NCBI GenBank assembly: GCA_009773645.1
Contig: WSYB01000025.1
Coordinates: 1-64,000 of the forward strand
Direction of reading: 5' to 3'
DNA: 64,000 nt
DNA from: Geobacteraceae bacterium
GTDB lineage: Bacteria > Desulfobacterota > Desulfuromonadia > Geobacterales > Geobacteraceae
Within the stretch, counting starts at the first letter, position 1; the number at the start of each line of letters is the position of its first letter. The notes under the pieces were generated by a model. That model saw only the letters and a program-made list of their open reading frames with translations. It was not told where the DNA came from and made no database searches. Positions 7,826 to 14,796 of this stretch are shown piece by piece. Position numbers and translations under genes: made by a program.

Positions 7826-9187
7826 ATGACATCTCCCGGTTTTCATAAGATCAATCGCGCCGTCAGGCCTGCCAGGCGGATATCAATCCGCCGCAATGTC
7901 ATAAACCTTTCCCTGCCGGTGCTGCTATCGTCTCTCTTTCAGCGGCTGGTTTCCATTGTCGACATCTTTCTGGTGGGTGGACTTGGGGCGGCAGCCATAG
8001 CGGCAACCGGTCTGGGACAGTTGCTGATCTTTGTGGTAATGACGGTGTTCTGGGGGCTTGCCACCGGAACGACCGTGGTGATAGCCCATCTCTGGGGGGG
8101 CGGGCACCACAGTGAAGCGAAACGTACAGCTTTCGCCGCCTGCCTTGCCTGCGGGGGAATGGCGCTCATCGCATCGCTCCTCGGTTATTTCTACGGCGCT
8201 GATCTGGCCCGCTTTCTCGGCGCACAAAGCGAGGTGCTCGCCTTCGGCGAAGAGTATATCAAGCTTGTGTTCGCCTGGTTCGCCTTCACTGCCGGTCTCA
8301 ACATACTCTCCGCAATCATGCACGGCACAGGCAACACCAGGACCCCCATGGAGGGTGTCATCCTGGTGAACATCCTCCATGTGCTCATCGCCTGGCCCCT
8401 CATCTACGGGAAACTGGGCCTGCCGCAACTGGGGGTAAAAGGAGCGGCCTATGCCATAAACGCTTCGGAATGCGCCGGCTTCCTCTATCTCCTCGTCCAG
8501 GCCTTGCGAATGAAATATATCAAGATCGGCAGGCCCGACCGTGCGTCGTTCCGCAGGGTCTGGCGGGTGGGATATCCCGTGGCGCTGGAGCGGATCGCTC
8601 AGCAGTCGGGGCAGCTCTTTTACTCGAAATACATCATCAGCTACGGGACAGCCGCCTATGCGGCGCACCAGATCGGGCTCTCCATCGAATCACTGTCGTT
8701 CATGCCGGGGGCTGGAATGGGGATTGCCGCCGCAACTCTGATGGGGCAGGCACTGGGAGCGAGGAAAATAAAAAGGGCCAGAATCAGCCACCGTGAGGCG
8801 CTGCGTCTGGCCCTCATTGTCATGGCCACCATGGCCCTGCTGTTTCTCTTTGTGCCCGGCGCTCTGATCGGGCTCTTCACCCACGACCCGGACGTGATTG
8901 AAAAGGGGTGCGTGTTCTTAAGGATGGTTGCCTTCGCCCAGGTGCCGCTGGCGCTATCCTTTGTCTACGCCGGGAGCCTCCGGGGAACCGGCGACACTCT
9001 CTACGTGTTTCTCGTGACCCTGGCCGCCATGTGGGGGATCAGGGTATTTCTCTCTTACATAGCCGCCGACATCCTCCACCTCTCCCTCTACATGGTATGG
9101 GGAGTATTCCTGATCGATTGGCTGTTCCGGGCAGCCGCCTTTGCCTGGCGGTATCAGCGCAGGGACCTGCACGCGATAATTTTGTGA
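7826..9187 (+). CDS. MATE-family multidrug/sodium antiporter
   Basis: 453 residues with about twelve hydrophobic helices and the MATE layout of two six-helix halves (first half begins NLSLPVLLSSLFQRLVSIVD, second near VGYPVALERIAQQ). This family exports organic cations or other toxic compounds in exchange for Na+ or H+. The upstream 275 bp is AT-rich and shared with the divergent cyclase gene, so it should carry both promoters. The ribosome site in front of the ATG is weak; an internal start cannot be excluded. Substrate unknown. Confidence 0.92.
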   Translation: MTSPGFHKINRAVRPARRISIRRNVINLSLPVLLSSLFQRLVSIVDIFLVGGLGAAAIAATGLGQLLIFVVMTVFWGLATGTTVVIAHLWGGGHHSEAKRTAFAACLACGGMALIASLLGYFYGADLARFLGAQSEVLAFGEEYIKLVFAWFAFTAGLNILSAIMHGTGNTRTPMEGVILVNILHVLIAWPLIYGKLGLPQLGVKGAAYAINASECAGFLYLLVQALRMKYIKIGRPDRASFRRVWRVGYPVALERIAQQSGQLFYSKYIISYGTAAYAAHQIGLSIESLSFMPGAGMGIAAATLMGQALGARKIKRARISHREALRLALIVMATMALLFLFVPGALIGLFTHDPDVIEKGCVFLRMVAFAQVPLALSFVYAGSLRGTGDTLYVFLVTLAAMWGIRVFLSYIAADILHLSLYMVWGVFLIDWLFRAAAFAWRYQRRDLHAIIL

Positions 9188-9224
9188 AGCCCGTTTTCCG
9201 GATTGCGGGTATTTGCCGAACGCC

Positions 9225-9253
9225 TTGACGTTGCCGTTTGGATGGGCTATCGT
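9225..9253 (+). promoter_or_regulatory. sigma70-like promoter for the VOC gene
   Basis: TTGACG at 9225 and TATCGT at 9248 are 17 bases apart, about 55 bases before the VOC start codon, which has a strong AAAGGAGG site. Confidence 0.5.
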
Positions 9254-9308
9254 AAAACTGTATACGAGACATTCCGAATAAAAAAGTGCTTACAAAGGAG
9301 GCTCCCCC

Positions 9309-9671
9309 ATGGCTCGTGCGATCAACTGGTTCGAGATTCCCGTCTCTGATATTTATCGGGCGGCCAGGTTTTACGGCACCATCCTGGCTGCGGAAATGGC
9401 CGTGCATGAGTTCATGGGTAAGCGAAGAGCTCTACTCCCCTTTAATGAGGGCGTCGGCGGCTCTCTCGTTCAGGGGGCCGGCTACGTGCCCAACAAGGAC
9501 GGTGCGTTGCTCTATCTCAATGGCGGCGAAGACCTGGATGTGGTTCTGCGTCGGGTGGAACTCGCCGGGGGGCGCGTGCTGCAACCCAAAATATCCATCG
9601 GCGAATACGGCTTCATTGCCCTCTTCATCGACACGGAGGGAAACAGAGTCGGACTGCATTCGAGGGGATAG
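9309..9671 (+). CDS. VOC-superfamily (glyoxalase/bleomycin resistance-like) protein
   Basis: 120 residues, one complete pair of beta-alpha-beta-beta-beta modules. It begins with the characteristic NWFEIPVSDIYRAARFY and ends IALFIDTEGNRVGLHS. Family members are metal-dependent lyases, isomerases or dioxygenases, or metal-free binding proteins; E24 and the late E are possible ligands. AAAGGAGG lies six bases before the ATG. No substrate can be inferred from the neighbours. The stop is followed directly by a copy of the GTTTCC element. Confidence 0.88.
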   Translation: MARAINWFEIPVSDIYRAARFYGTILAAEMAVHEFMGKRRALLPFNEGVGGSLVQGAGYVPNKDGALLYLNGGEDLDVVLRRVELAGGRVLQPKISIGEYGFIALFIDTEGNRVGLHSRG

Positions 9672-9672
9672 G

Positions 9673-9716
9673 TAGTTTCCGCCCGGAAACTCCGGCTGAG
9701 AATCTATTGGTTTCCA
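9673..9716 (+). repeat. GTTTCC/GGAAAC element, copy 4 (partial)
   Basis: TAGTTTCCGCCCGGAAAC followed by TCCGGCTGAGAATC and TATTGGTTTCCA matches the outer 44 bases of the other copies, starting two bases after the VOC stop. The internal part and second end are missing. Confidence 0.7.
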
Positions 9717-9742
9717 CGGTTAAGCGAAGCCTGCGTCTTATT

Positions 9743-10768
9743 ATGGAAATGATCGATCTGAGAAGCGATACGGTGACGAAACCGACCCCGGCCATGCGCG
9801 CCGCCATGGCAAAGGCGCCGGTGGGTGACGATGTGTACCGGGAAGACCCGACCGTCAACCGCCTGGAGGAGATGGCCGCGGAGATGGCATGCCATGAGGC
9901 GGCGCTCTTTGTCTGCAGCGGCACCCAGTCGAACCTGCTGGCGCTCATGAGCCACTGTGAGCGGGGTGACGAGTACATCGCAGGGCAAACGGCCCATGTT
10001 TACAGATACGAGGGGGGAGGGGCGGCGGTACTGGGGAGCATCCAGCCGCAGCCGCTCGACTTTGAGGAGGACGGCTCGCTCGATCTCGAGAAGGCGGCCC
10101 GGGCCGTAAAGCCCGACGATTATCACTGCGCGCGCACCCGGCTCCTTTGTCTGGAGAACACCCAGGCGGGGAAGGTGCTTCCCCTCGACTACCTGGAACG
10201 GGCTGCTGCCTTTGCCCGGGAACACCGGCTCGGTCTCCACCTGGACGGTGCCCGTCTTTTCAACGCCGCCGTGAAACTGCACGTACCGGCGGGCGAGATC
10301 GCCCGGCATTGCGATTCCGTTTCCGTCTGCCTGTCAAAGGGGCTCGGCGCGCCGGTCGGCTCGGTGCTCTGCGGCAGGCGGGAACTGGTGGAAAAGGCGC
10401 GCCGCTGGCGCAAGGTCCTTGGGGGTGGTATGCGCCAGGCGGGTGTGCTGGCTGCGGCGGGGATTATTGCCCTTTCCGGCCATGTGGCGCGGCTGGCCGA
10501 GGATCATGAAAACGCAAGGACCCTGGCCCTGGGGTTGGCGGAAATCGGAGAGCTGTCCGTAGATCCCACGGCGGTACAGACGAATATGGTGTTTGTCTCC
10601 CTGGACAACGGGCGTACCGCTCTCCTCACGGAATTTCTCCGGCAGCAGGGGATACTCATTTCGGGAAGGGAAACCATTCGTCTCGTCACCCATCTGGACG
10701 TGACGACGGAAGATGTGCACACCGTCATCGCGGCGATCAAGGCGTTTTTTGCACAAGCAGGGCGTTGA
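9743..10768 (+). CDS. ltaE: low-specificity L-threonine aldolase
   Basis: 341 residues of the PLP fold-type I beta-eliminating/aldolase family, cleaving L-threonine or L-allo-threonine to glycine and acetaldehyde. IDLRSDTVTKPT opens the protein, HLDGARLFNAA provides the PLP-binding Asp region and the catalytic lysine is in CLSKGLGAPVGSVL. ATG 9743 is chosen over an upstream GTG/ATG at 9707 because the latter lies in the dispersed repeat; ATG 9749 is also possible. msrA follows 63 bases downstream. Confidence 0.93.
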   Translation: MEMIDLRSDTVTKPTPAMRAAMAKAPVGDDVYREDPTVNRLEEMAAEMACHEAALFVCSGTQSNLLALMSHCERGDEYIAGQTAHVYRYEGGGAAVLGSIQPQPLDFEEDGSLDLEKAARAVKPDDYHCARTRLLCLENTQAGKVLPLDYLERAAAFAREHRLGLHLDGARLFNAAVKLHVPAGEIARHCDSVSVCLSKGLGAPVGSVLCGRRELVEKARRWRKVLGGGMRQAGVLAAAGIIALSGHVARLAEDHENARTLALGLAEIGELSVDPTAVQTNMVFVSLDNGRTALLTEFLRQQGILISGRETIRLVTHLDVTTEDVHTVIAAIKAFFAQAGR

Positions 10769-10831
10769 CGGTGATTGAGGAGAGAGCCGGCAACCTTGGG
10801 TGGGACTGTTGCTCCACCAAGAGGGGGTAAC

Positions 10832-11293
10832 ATGGAAAAGGCGACATTGGGCGCCGGGTGCTTCTGGCACGTGGAAGAGGCGTTCCGGCACGTGACGGGG
10901 GTCTTGTCCACCCAGGTCGGCTACATGGGTGGGACAAGGGAGAACCCCACCTATGAGGATGTCTGCTCCCATACGACCGGGCACGCGGAGGTGGTGGAGG
11001 TCAGCTACGATCCGAGCCTGGTTTCCTACGAAGACCTGCTGAACGTATTCTGGGACATCCATGACCCGACCCAGTTGAACCGCCAGGGACCGGACGTGGG
11101 CTCCAACTACCGTTCCGTCATCTTTTACCACACGCCTGAGCAGGAGAAAGCGGCACGGCTGTCCAAAGGGAAGCAGGAGCAGTCCCATCGGTACCGCAGG
11201 CAGATCGTTACTGAAATCGTCCCGGCCGTCACCTTCTGGCGGGCGGAGGAGTACCACCAGCAGTATCTGGAGAAGCGGGGACTGACGCCGTGA
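10832..11293 (+). CDS. msrA: peptide methionine-S-sulfoxide reductase MsrA
   Basis: 153 residues. The catalytic motif [12 protein letters not shown] is at residues 7-18 with the nucleophilic cysteine at 10, and [13 protein letters not shown] and GSNYRSVIF match the substrate pocket. It reduces methionine-S-sulfoxide in proteins. No extra C-terminal resolving cysteine is visible, so recycling may use the cysteine in YEDVCS or an external thiol. The start at 10832 is set by GAGGGGG just upstream. The DUF2288 gene follows immediately. Confidence 0.95.
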   Translation: MEKATLGAGCFWHVEEAFRHVTGVLSTQVGYMGGTRENPTYEDVCSHTTGHAEVVEVSYDPSLVSYEDLLNVFWDIHDPTQLNRQGPDVGSNYRSVIFYHTPEQEKAARLSKGKQEQSHRYRRQIVTEIVPAVTFWRAEEYHQQYLEKRGLTP

Positions 11294-11317
11294 ATGGCGG
11301 CTTGTCCGGAGAAATTC

Positions 11318-11608
11318 ATGATACCGAAAAGAGAAGAGTTGGCGCTGACCGTGGATGAAACCGAGTGGGAGTGGCTGAAGGCCCATCTGGAGCGCGGTGT
11401 GGTGATAGTAGTGTCCCCGGAACTGGACCTGGTGGCTGCGGGACAGAAAATGGCCGCCGATGACGCCGCAACCGTCAAAACCTGGATCGACGCCGGGAAA
11501 CTGGCCAAGCCGTCGGTTGAGCAGATCGCCGCGTGGGACGCTGACAACGACAGAACATTCCGGATGCTGGTCATCAGCCCGTATATCCTCATCCAGGAAA
11601 AACTATAA
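11318..11608 (+). CDS. DUF2288 family protein
   Basis: A 96-residue cytosolic protein with the DUF2288 pattern: an acidic N-terminal helix (EWEWLKAHLERG), VVIVVSPELDLV, a middle helix with DDAATVKTWI and a C-terminal VISPYILIQEKL. No function is established for this family. ATG 11318 has GGAG six bases upstream; an earlier ATG at 11294 directly abuts the msrA stop, so translational coupling to msrA is plausible. Confidence 0.8.
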   Translation: MIPKREELALTVDETEWEWLKAHLERGVVIVVSPELDLVAAGQKMAADDAATVKTWIDAGKLAKPSVEQIAAWDADNDRTFRMLVISPYILIQEKL

Positions 11609-11681
11609 AGGAGCGAGGACCCGAGGAGCGAGGTTCGAGGACCTCAAAAACCTCGTTCCTCGGGCCTCGGGCCTCGAACCT
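11609..11681. repeat. heptameric repeat cluster 1 (inverted arms)
   Basis: The left arm (11609-11645) has GGNNCGA-type units (GGAGCGA, GGTTCGA and one 8-base variant). The right arm (11651-11681) carries CCTCGTT, CCTCGGG, CCTCGGG, CCTCGAA, the reverse complement of the same unit type. The arms can fold into one long hairpin between the DUF2288 and DUF1847 genes. Confidence 0.8.
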
Positions 11682-11698
11682 TCAAAAGGAGATGGCAT

Positions 11699-12433
11699 AT
11701 GTCGAACGGTGACGAAACACCCCTTTCGTGTTCCAAGTGCAGCGCGGTCTGGCAGAAGTGCGGGGTCACCAACTGCTGGAGCGGCGATCCCGCAACCGCT
11801 CCTCCCAAGCCCGGCAACTGCCCTTCCAACGCATACGGTGACATTATCGCCTCCGCCTTCAACGAGTATCGTGGGGAGAGCGGGGATGCAAAGCTGGCGC
11901 GCGTGGCGGCGCGGGTTGAAGGACTCTGCTACCAGCCGGTGCCGGGAAGCGATGCAGTCAACGCCAGATGGACGAGGGTTGAGGACACCATCGCCCTGGC
12001 AAAGCTCATGGGGTGGAAAAGGATCGGCATTGCCACCTGCATCGGTCTTCTGGCCGAAACTGAACAGCTCACGGCCATCCTCAAGGCCCAGGGGCTCGAC
12101 CCCCAGAGCGTCTGCTGCAAGGCGGGAAGCATCGACAAGCGCGAGCTCGGAGTCGGGGAGGAGGACAAGGTGAGACCCGGCACCTTCGAGCCCGCCTGCA
12201 ATCCCATCGCGCAGGCGGAGATCTGCAACCGGATCGGGACCGACATGAACATCATCGTCGGCCTCTGCGTGGGACACGACATGCTGTTCACCAAGCATTC
12301 CAAGGCGCCGGTCACAACCCTGGTGTGCAAGGACCGGATCACCGGCCACAACCCGGCGGCGGTCCTGTACGGACAGAACTTTTACTATAAAAGATTGCAG
12401 AAGCTGCCGGTGATAAAGGATTCCGCCGAGTAA
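11699..12433 (+). CDS. DUF1847 cysteine-rich protein
   Basis: 244 residues with an N-terminal cysteine cluster (CSKCSAVWQKC and NCWSG) likely to bind a metal, and further cysteines in CCKAGSID, CNPIAQAE and GLCVGHD. The middle has a Rossmann-like KRIGIATCIGL segment. DUF1847 proteins occur in anaerobes; their function is not known, though the cysteine pattern suggests a metal or Fe-S site. AAAGGAG precedes the ATG. Inverted repeats and a terminator follow. Confidence 0.85.
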   Translation: MSNGDETPLSCSKCSAVWQKCGVTNCWSGDPATAPPKPGNCPSNAYGDIIASAFNEYRGESGDAKLARVAARVEGLCYQPVPGSDAVNARWTRVEDTIALAKLMGWKRIGIATCIGLLAETEQLTAILKAQGLDPQSVCCKAGSIDKRELGVGEEDKVRPGTFEPACNPIAQAEICNRIGTDMNIIVGLCVGHDMLFTKHSKAPVTTLVCKDRITGHNPAAVLYGQNFYYKRLQKLPVIKDSAE

Positions 12434-12508
12434 GCGGCAGGTCAGCCAAGCGCTGACTATCAGGCGCAAAAAAAAACGGAACCATATACAAAACAAATAT
12501 GTTGGTTT

Positions 12509-12605
12509 TCTTCCCCCTTTCGGAAAGGGGGATCGAGGGGGATTTAGGTTCAGCCGGCTACTAAATCCCCCCTGGCCCCCCTTTACAAAAGGGGGGAACT
12601 TGGGG
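12509..12605. repeat. about 40-bp near-perfect inverted repeat (CCCCC-TTT-GGGGG type)
   Basis: The left arm runs from CCCCCTTTCGGAAAGGGGG to GAGGGGGATTTAG. The right arm is its reverse complement with few changes (CTAAATCCCCCCTGG to AAAGGGGGGAACTT). About 10 bases separate the arms. This type of C/G-run palindrome occurs as dispersed intergenic repeats in several bacterial lineages. Confidence 0.75.
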
Positions 12606-12640
12606 AAACTGAGACAAGTTTCTTTTCAGATATAGTTCCG

Positions 12641-12678
12641 AAAAAAAAGGGGGAACGTTTTGGCGTTCTCCCTTTTTC
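12641..12678. terminator. rho-independent terminator after the DUF1847 gene
   Basis: AAAAAGGGGGAACG - TTTTGG - CGTTCTCCCTTTTT forms a 14-bp stem with one mismatch and T-rich trailer. Confidence 0.8.
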
Positions 12679-12720
12679 TGTATCCGAACTGCGAAGAAGT
12701 GTCATCTTTCGATCTTTCAG

Positions 12721-12743
12721 GCCGGCACCCGAGGGTGCCGGCC
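12721..12743. terminator. GC-rich hairpin between convergent genes
   Basis: GCCGGCACCC-GAG-GGTGCCGGC is a perfect palindrome 34 bases past the stop of the minus-strand lipoprotein gene, and probably stops that transcript. Confidence 0.6.
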
Positions 12744-12776
12744 TTCTCGTCTTAGCAACAAATTTCGTCCCACTCC

Positions 12777-14492
12777 CTAGGGAGCGAAACCGCAGGTGCC
12801 AACAGGGACGAAGGAAAAGGCGGCGGGATTGAGAAGATAGACAAATATCCCGGTATTCCCTGGATTGGCCGCCTCGAAGGCGACCTGTGTCGGCCCCTCG
12901 ATCCTGAAGTTGGCCGGGATGTTGGCCGTTGCCCGGTTGTCCAGAACCAGGTTGTTTGCAGTGGTGTTGCCGGTCATTCGCAGGCAGAGCGAGGCGGCTA
13001 AGAGGGTCTGGGCCTGGATCCCGCCGTCGGCCGGGGCCGCATTCAGGACACTGTTGCCGGTGACGCTGGCCGCAAGAGTGCCGCTGGCGTTCACCTGGAT
13101 GCCGGAGCGGGCGATGGCCGCGACGCCTGTGTTGTCCACGATGTTGCCGCTGACCGTAATGGTACCTGCGCCCTCGACGTCGATACCCCGCCGGCCGGCG
13201 TTGGTGCCGATATTGGTCAGCGTGTTGCTGGTAGCGGCGGCCGTGCCGCTGGGGAACAGCACCCGGATACCGGTCTCCAGAATATTGCTCAAGGTGTTGC
13301 CCGTAAGGGCGAAATTCACGCCGGCAGCGGTGGTGACGATATCGATGGCGTTTTCGGGATTGGGACCAAGCAGGTTGCTTATGGTGTTATTGGCTATCGT
13401 GCCGGTTCCACCGGTGGCGCCGGCGAGCAGGATCCCCGCCCTCTGGACATTGCGGATGGTGTTGTCGTGGATATTGAACCCGGTGAGGCCCGTCCCGGAC
13501 ATCCCCCGCATATTGGCCAGTGCCCCTGCACCATCGATGATTACTCCCGCCACTTCGACGCCGCTTGCCAGACCGACGATGGGGAGATTGTTGATGAGAA
13601 CCGTGACGGTATCGGAGATGATCGGCATCGCCGCCGGATTAGCCGCCGTGGAGGCGACCCCGGTGACGGGGAGGAGCGCATTGTTGGGGTCGTTGGGGAG
13701 AACGTCGAACGGCGGCAGGCCCACTCCCTGACCGAGGAGCCTCTGGTTGGTCTTGAGGGTGATCCCGGCGCTCTGGCCGGTGTTGGCGCCGTTGCCGGTG
13801 TGGACGAAGATGATGTCGCCGGGCCGCGACACCGCGGCGGCGGCAGCCAGGGTGGTAAATGGGGTGGTGGATCTCCCGTTGGGAGTCTCTCCAGCCGCGG
13901 GAACAAAGTCGTTCTTCACGAACCAGGCCACCTGGCCGACGGTGATGGTGACGGTCCCCTGGGCGGTCCGGCCGTCGGGGGCCTGGGCGGTGTAGGTAAA
14001 GGTATCGAGGCCGGTAAACGGCACGCCTGCCGCGCTCGGTGGAGGTGGCTCGTAGGTGAAGCCGCCGCCGGCGAGGTCGGTTATCGTAACGGTACCCCCC
14101 AGGACGCTGGGGTTCTGGAAAGTCAGAATACCGCTCGTGCCGACGTCATTGGCGAGCAGGCCGGAGGTTGCGGGGACGGTGATCCGCGAATTGCCCAGCC
14201 AGGCGAAGGCGTCACCGGACACCGTGAATGCGGCCACTGGCGTCGCCGGGGTCGTCGGCGTTGTAGGCGTTGTAGGCGTCGTCGGCGTCGTCGGCGTCGT
14301 TGGTGTTGTCGGCGTAGTCGGGGTCGTCGGCGTCGTCGGCGTAGTCGGGGTCGTCGGCGTCGTTGGAGTGCCATCGCCGGGCTGGGCGGTTTGGCCTGGC
14401 TGGGTGTCACCGCCACCGCCGCAGGCAGCCAGACCGGAAGCGGCGAAGAGCACCAGGCCGATCAGAAGCCATTTTCTCGTTATTGTGGTCAT
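12777..14492 (-). CDS. surface lipoprotein with Thr-Pro linker and right-handed beta-helix
   Basis: 571 residues from ATG 14492 (AGGGAGA upstream). Residues 1-24 are a lipoprotein signal peptide with lipobox LAAC and Gly-rich CGGGG. Residues about 44-85 are a low-complexity (Thr-Pro-Thr)n linker encoded by a 9-bp tandem repeat. A cadherin/Ig-like strand domain (about 88-185) follows, then a parallel beta-helix (about 190-550) with repeated N-x-I/V turns such as NTIRNVQRAGI, NTISNLLG and NTLSNILETGI. Beta-helix proteins bind or cut polysaccharides or act as adhesins; no catalytic site is recognised. It lies next to another large exported protein on the same strand with its own terminator. Confidence 0.85.
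   Translation of the reverse strand: MTTITRKWLLIGLVLFAASGLAACGGGGDTQPGQTAQPGDGTPTTPTTPTTPTTPTTPTTPTTPTTPTTPTTPTTPTTPTTPATPVAAFTVSGDAFAWLGNSRITVPATSGLLANDVGTSGILTFQNPSVLGGTVTITDLAGGGFTYEPPPPSAAGVPFTGLDTFTYTAQAPDGRTAQGTVTITVGQVAWFVKNDFVPAAGETPNGRSTTPFTTLAAAAAVSRPGDIIFVHTGNGANTGQSAGITLKTNQRLLGQGVGLPPFDVLPNDPNNALLPVTGVASTAANPAAMPIISDTVTVLINNLPIVGLASGVEVAGVIIDGAGALANMRGMSGTGLTGFNIHDNTIRNVQRAGILLAGATGGTGTIANNTISNLLGPNPENAIDIVTTAAGVNFALTGNTLSNILETGIRVLFPSGTAAATSNTLTNIGTNAGRRGIDVEGAGTITVSGNIVDNTGVAAIARSGIQVNASGTLAASVTGNSVLNAAPADGGIQAQTLLAASLCLRMTGNTTANNLVLDNRATANIPANFRIEGPTQVAFEAANPGNTGIFVYLLNPAAFSFVPVGTCGFAP
14236..14375 (-). repeat. 9-bp tandem repeat encoding Thr-Pro-Thr
   Basis: More than a dozen near-identical GGCGT(C/T)GT(C/A/T)-type nonamers in tandem. 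They keep the frame whatever the copy number, giving a linker of variable length in the lipoprotein. Confidence 0.85.
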
Positions 14493-14743
14493 CTTTGTTC
14501 TCCCTTTTGTTGGAATTCCTGAAATTCCTTTCGCAAGCACCCCCTTCGATTGCACAAGCACAAACAAATCCTGCTATTATTTATTTGAATACCCTATCCG
14601 CGAGCTTTGTCAAGGCAGGGGCTGATTATATTGTGTGAATCTTTCAAGGCAGAAAAAAGGAGGATTAATTAAGGACGGCCTTCAGGCGAGCTATTATGAT
14701 ACGTTCCATTGTGCAAGTTCACGCCCATGCCGGGCGACAAAAA

Positions 14744-14769
14744 AAAGGCGGCACTGACGTGCCGCCTTT
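14744..14769. terminator. rho-independent terminator of the choice-of-anchor gene
   Basis: AAAGGCGGCAC-TGAC-GTGCCGCCTTT, a perfect 11-bp stem preceded by an A run (a T run on the minus strand), 28 bases past the stop at 14797. Confidence 0.9.
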
Positions 14770-14796
14770 CTGCAATTCCGGCATTACGATGCCTGC

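Noticed and set aside
10334-11386. Minus-strand frame of 350 codons across ltaE and msrA
   Set aside because: It spans two well-identified plus-strand genes and their spacer, and has no family resemblance.
13467-14522. Long plus-strand frame (351 codons) opposite the Thr-Pro lipoprotein gene
   Set aside because: It mirrors the GC-rich repeat of the minus-strand gene; the product is Gly/Arg low complexity with no ribosome site.
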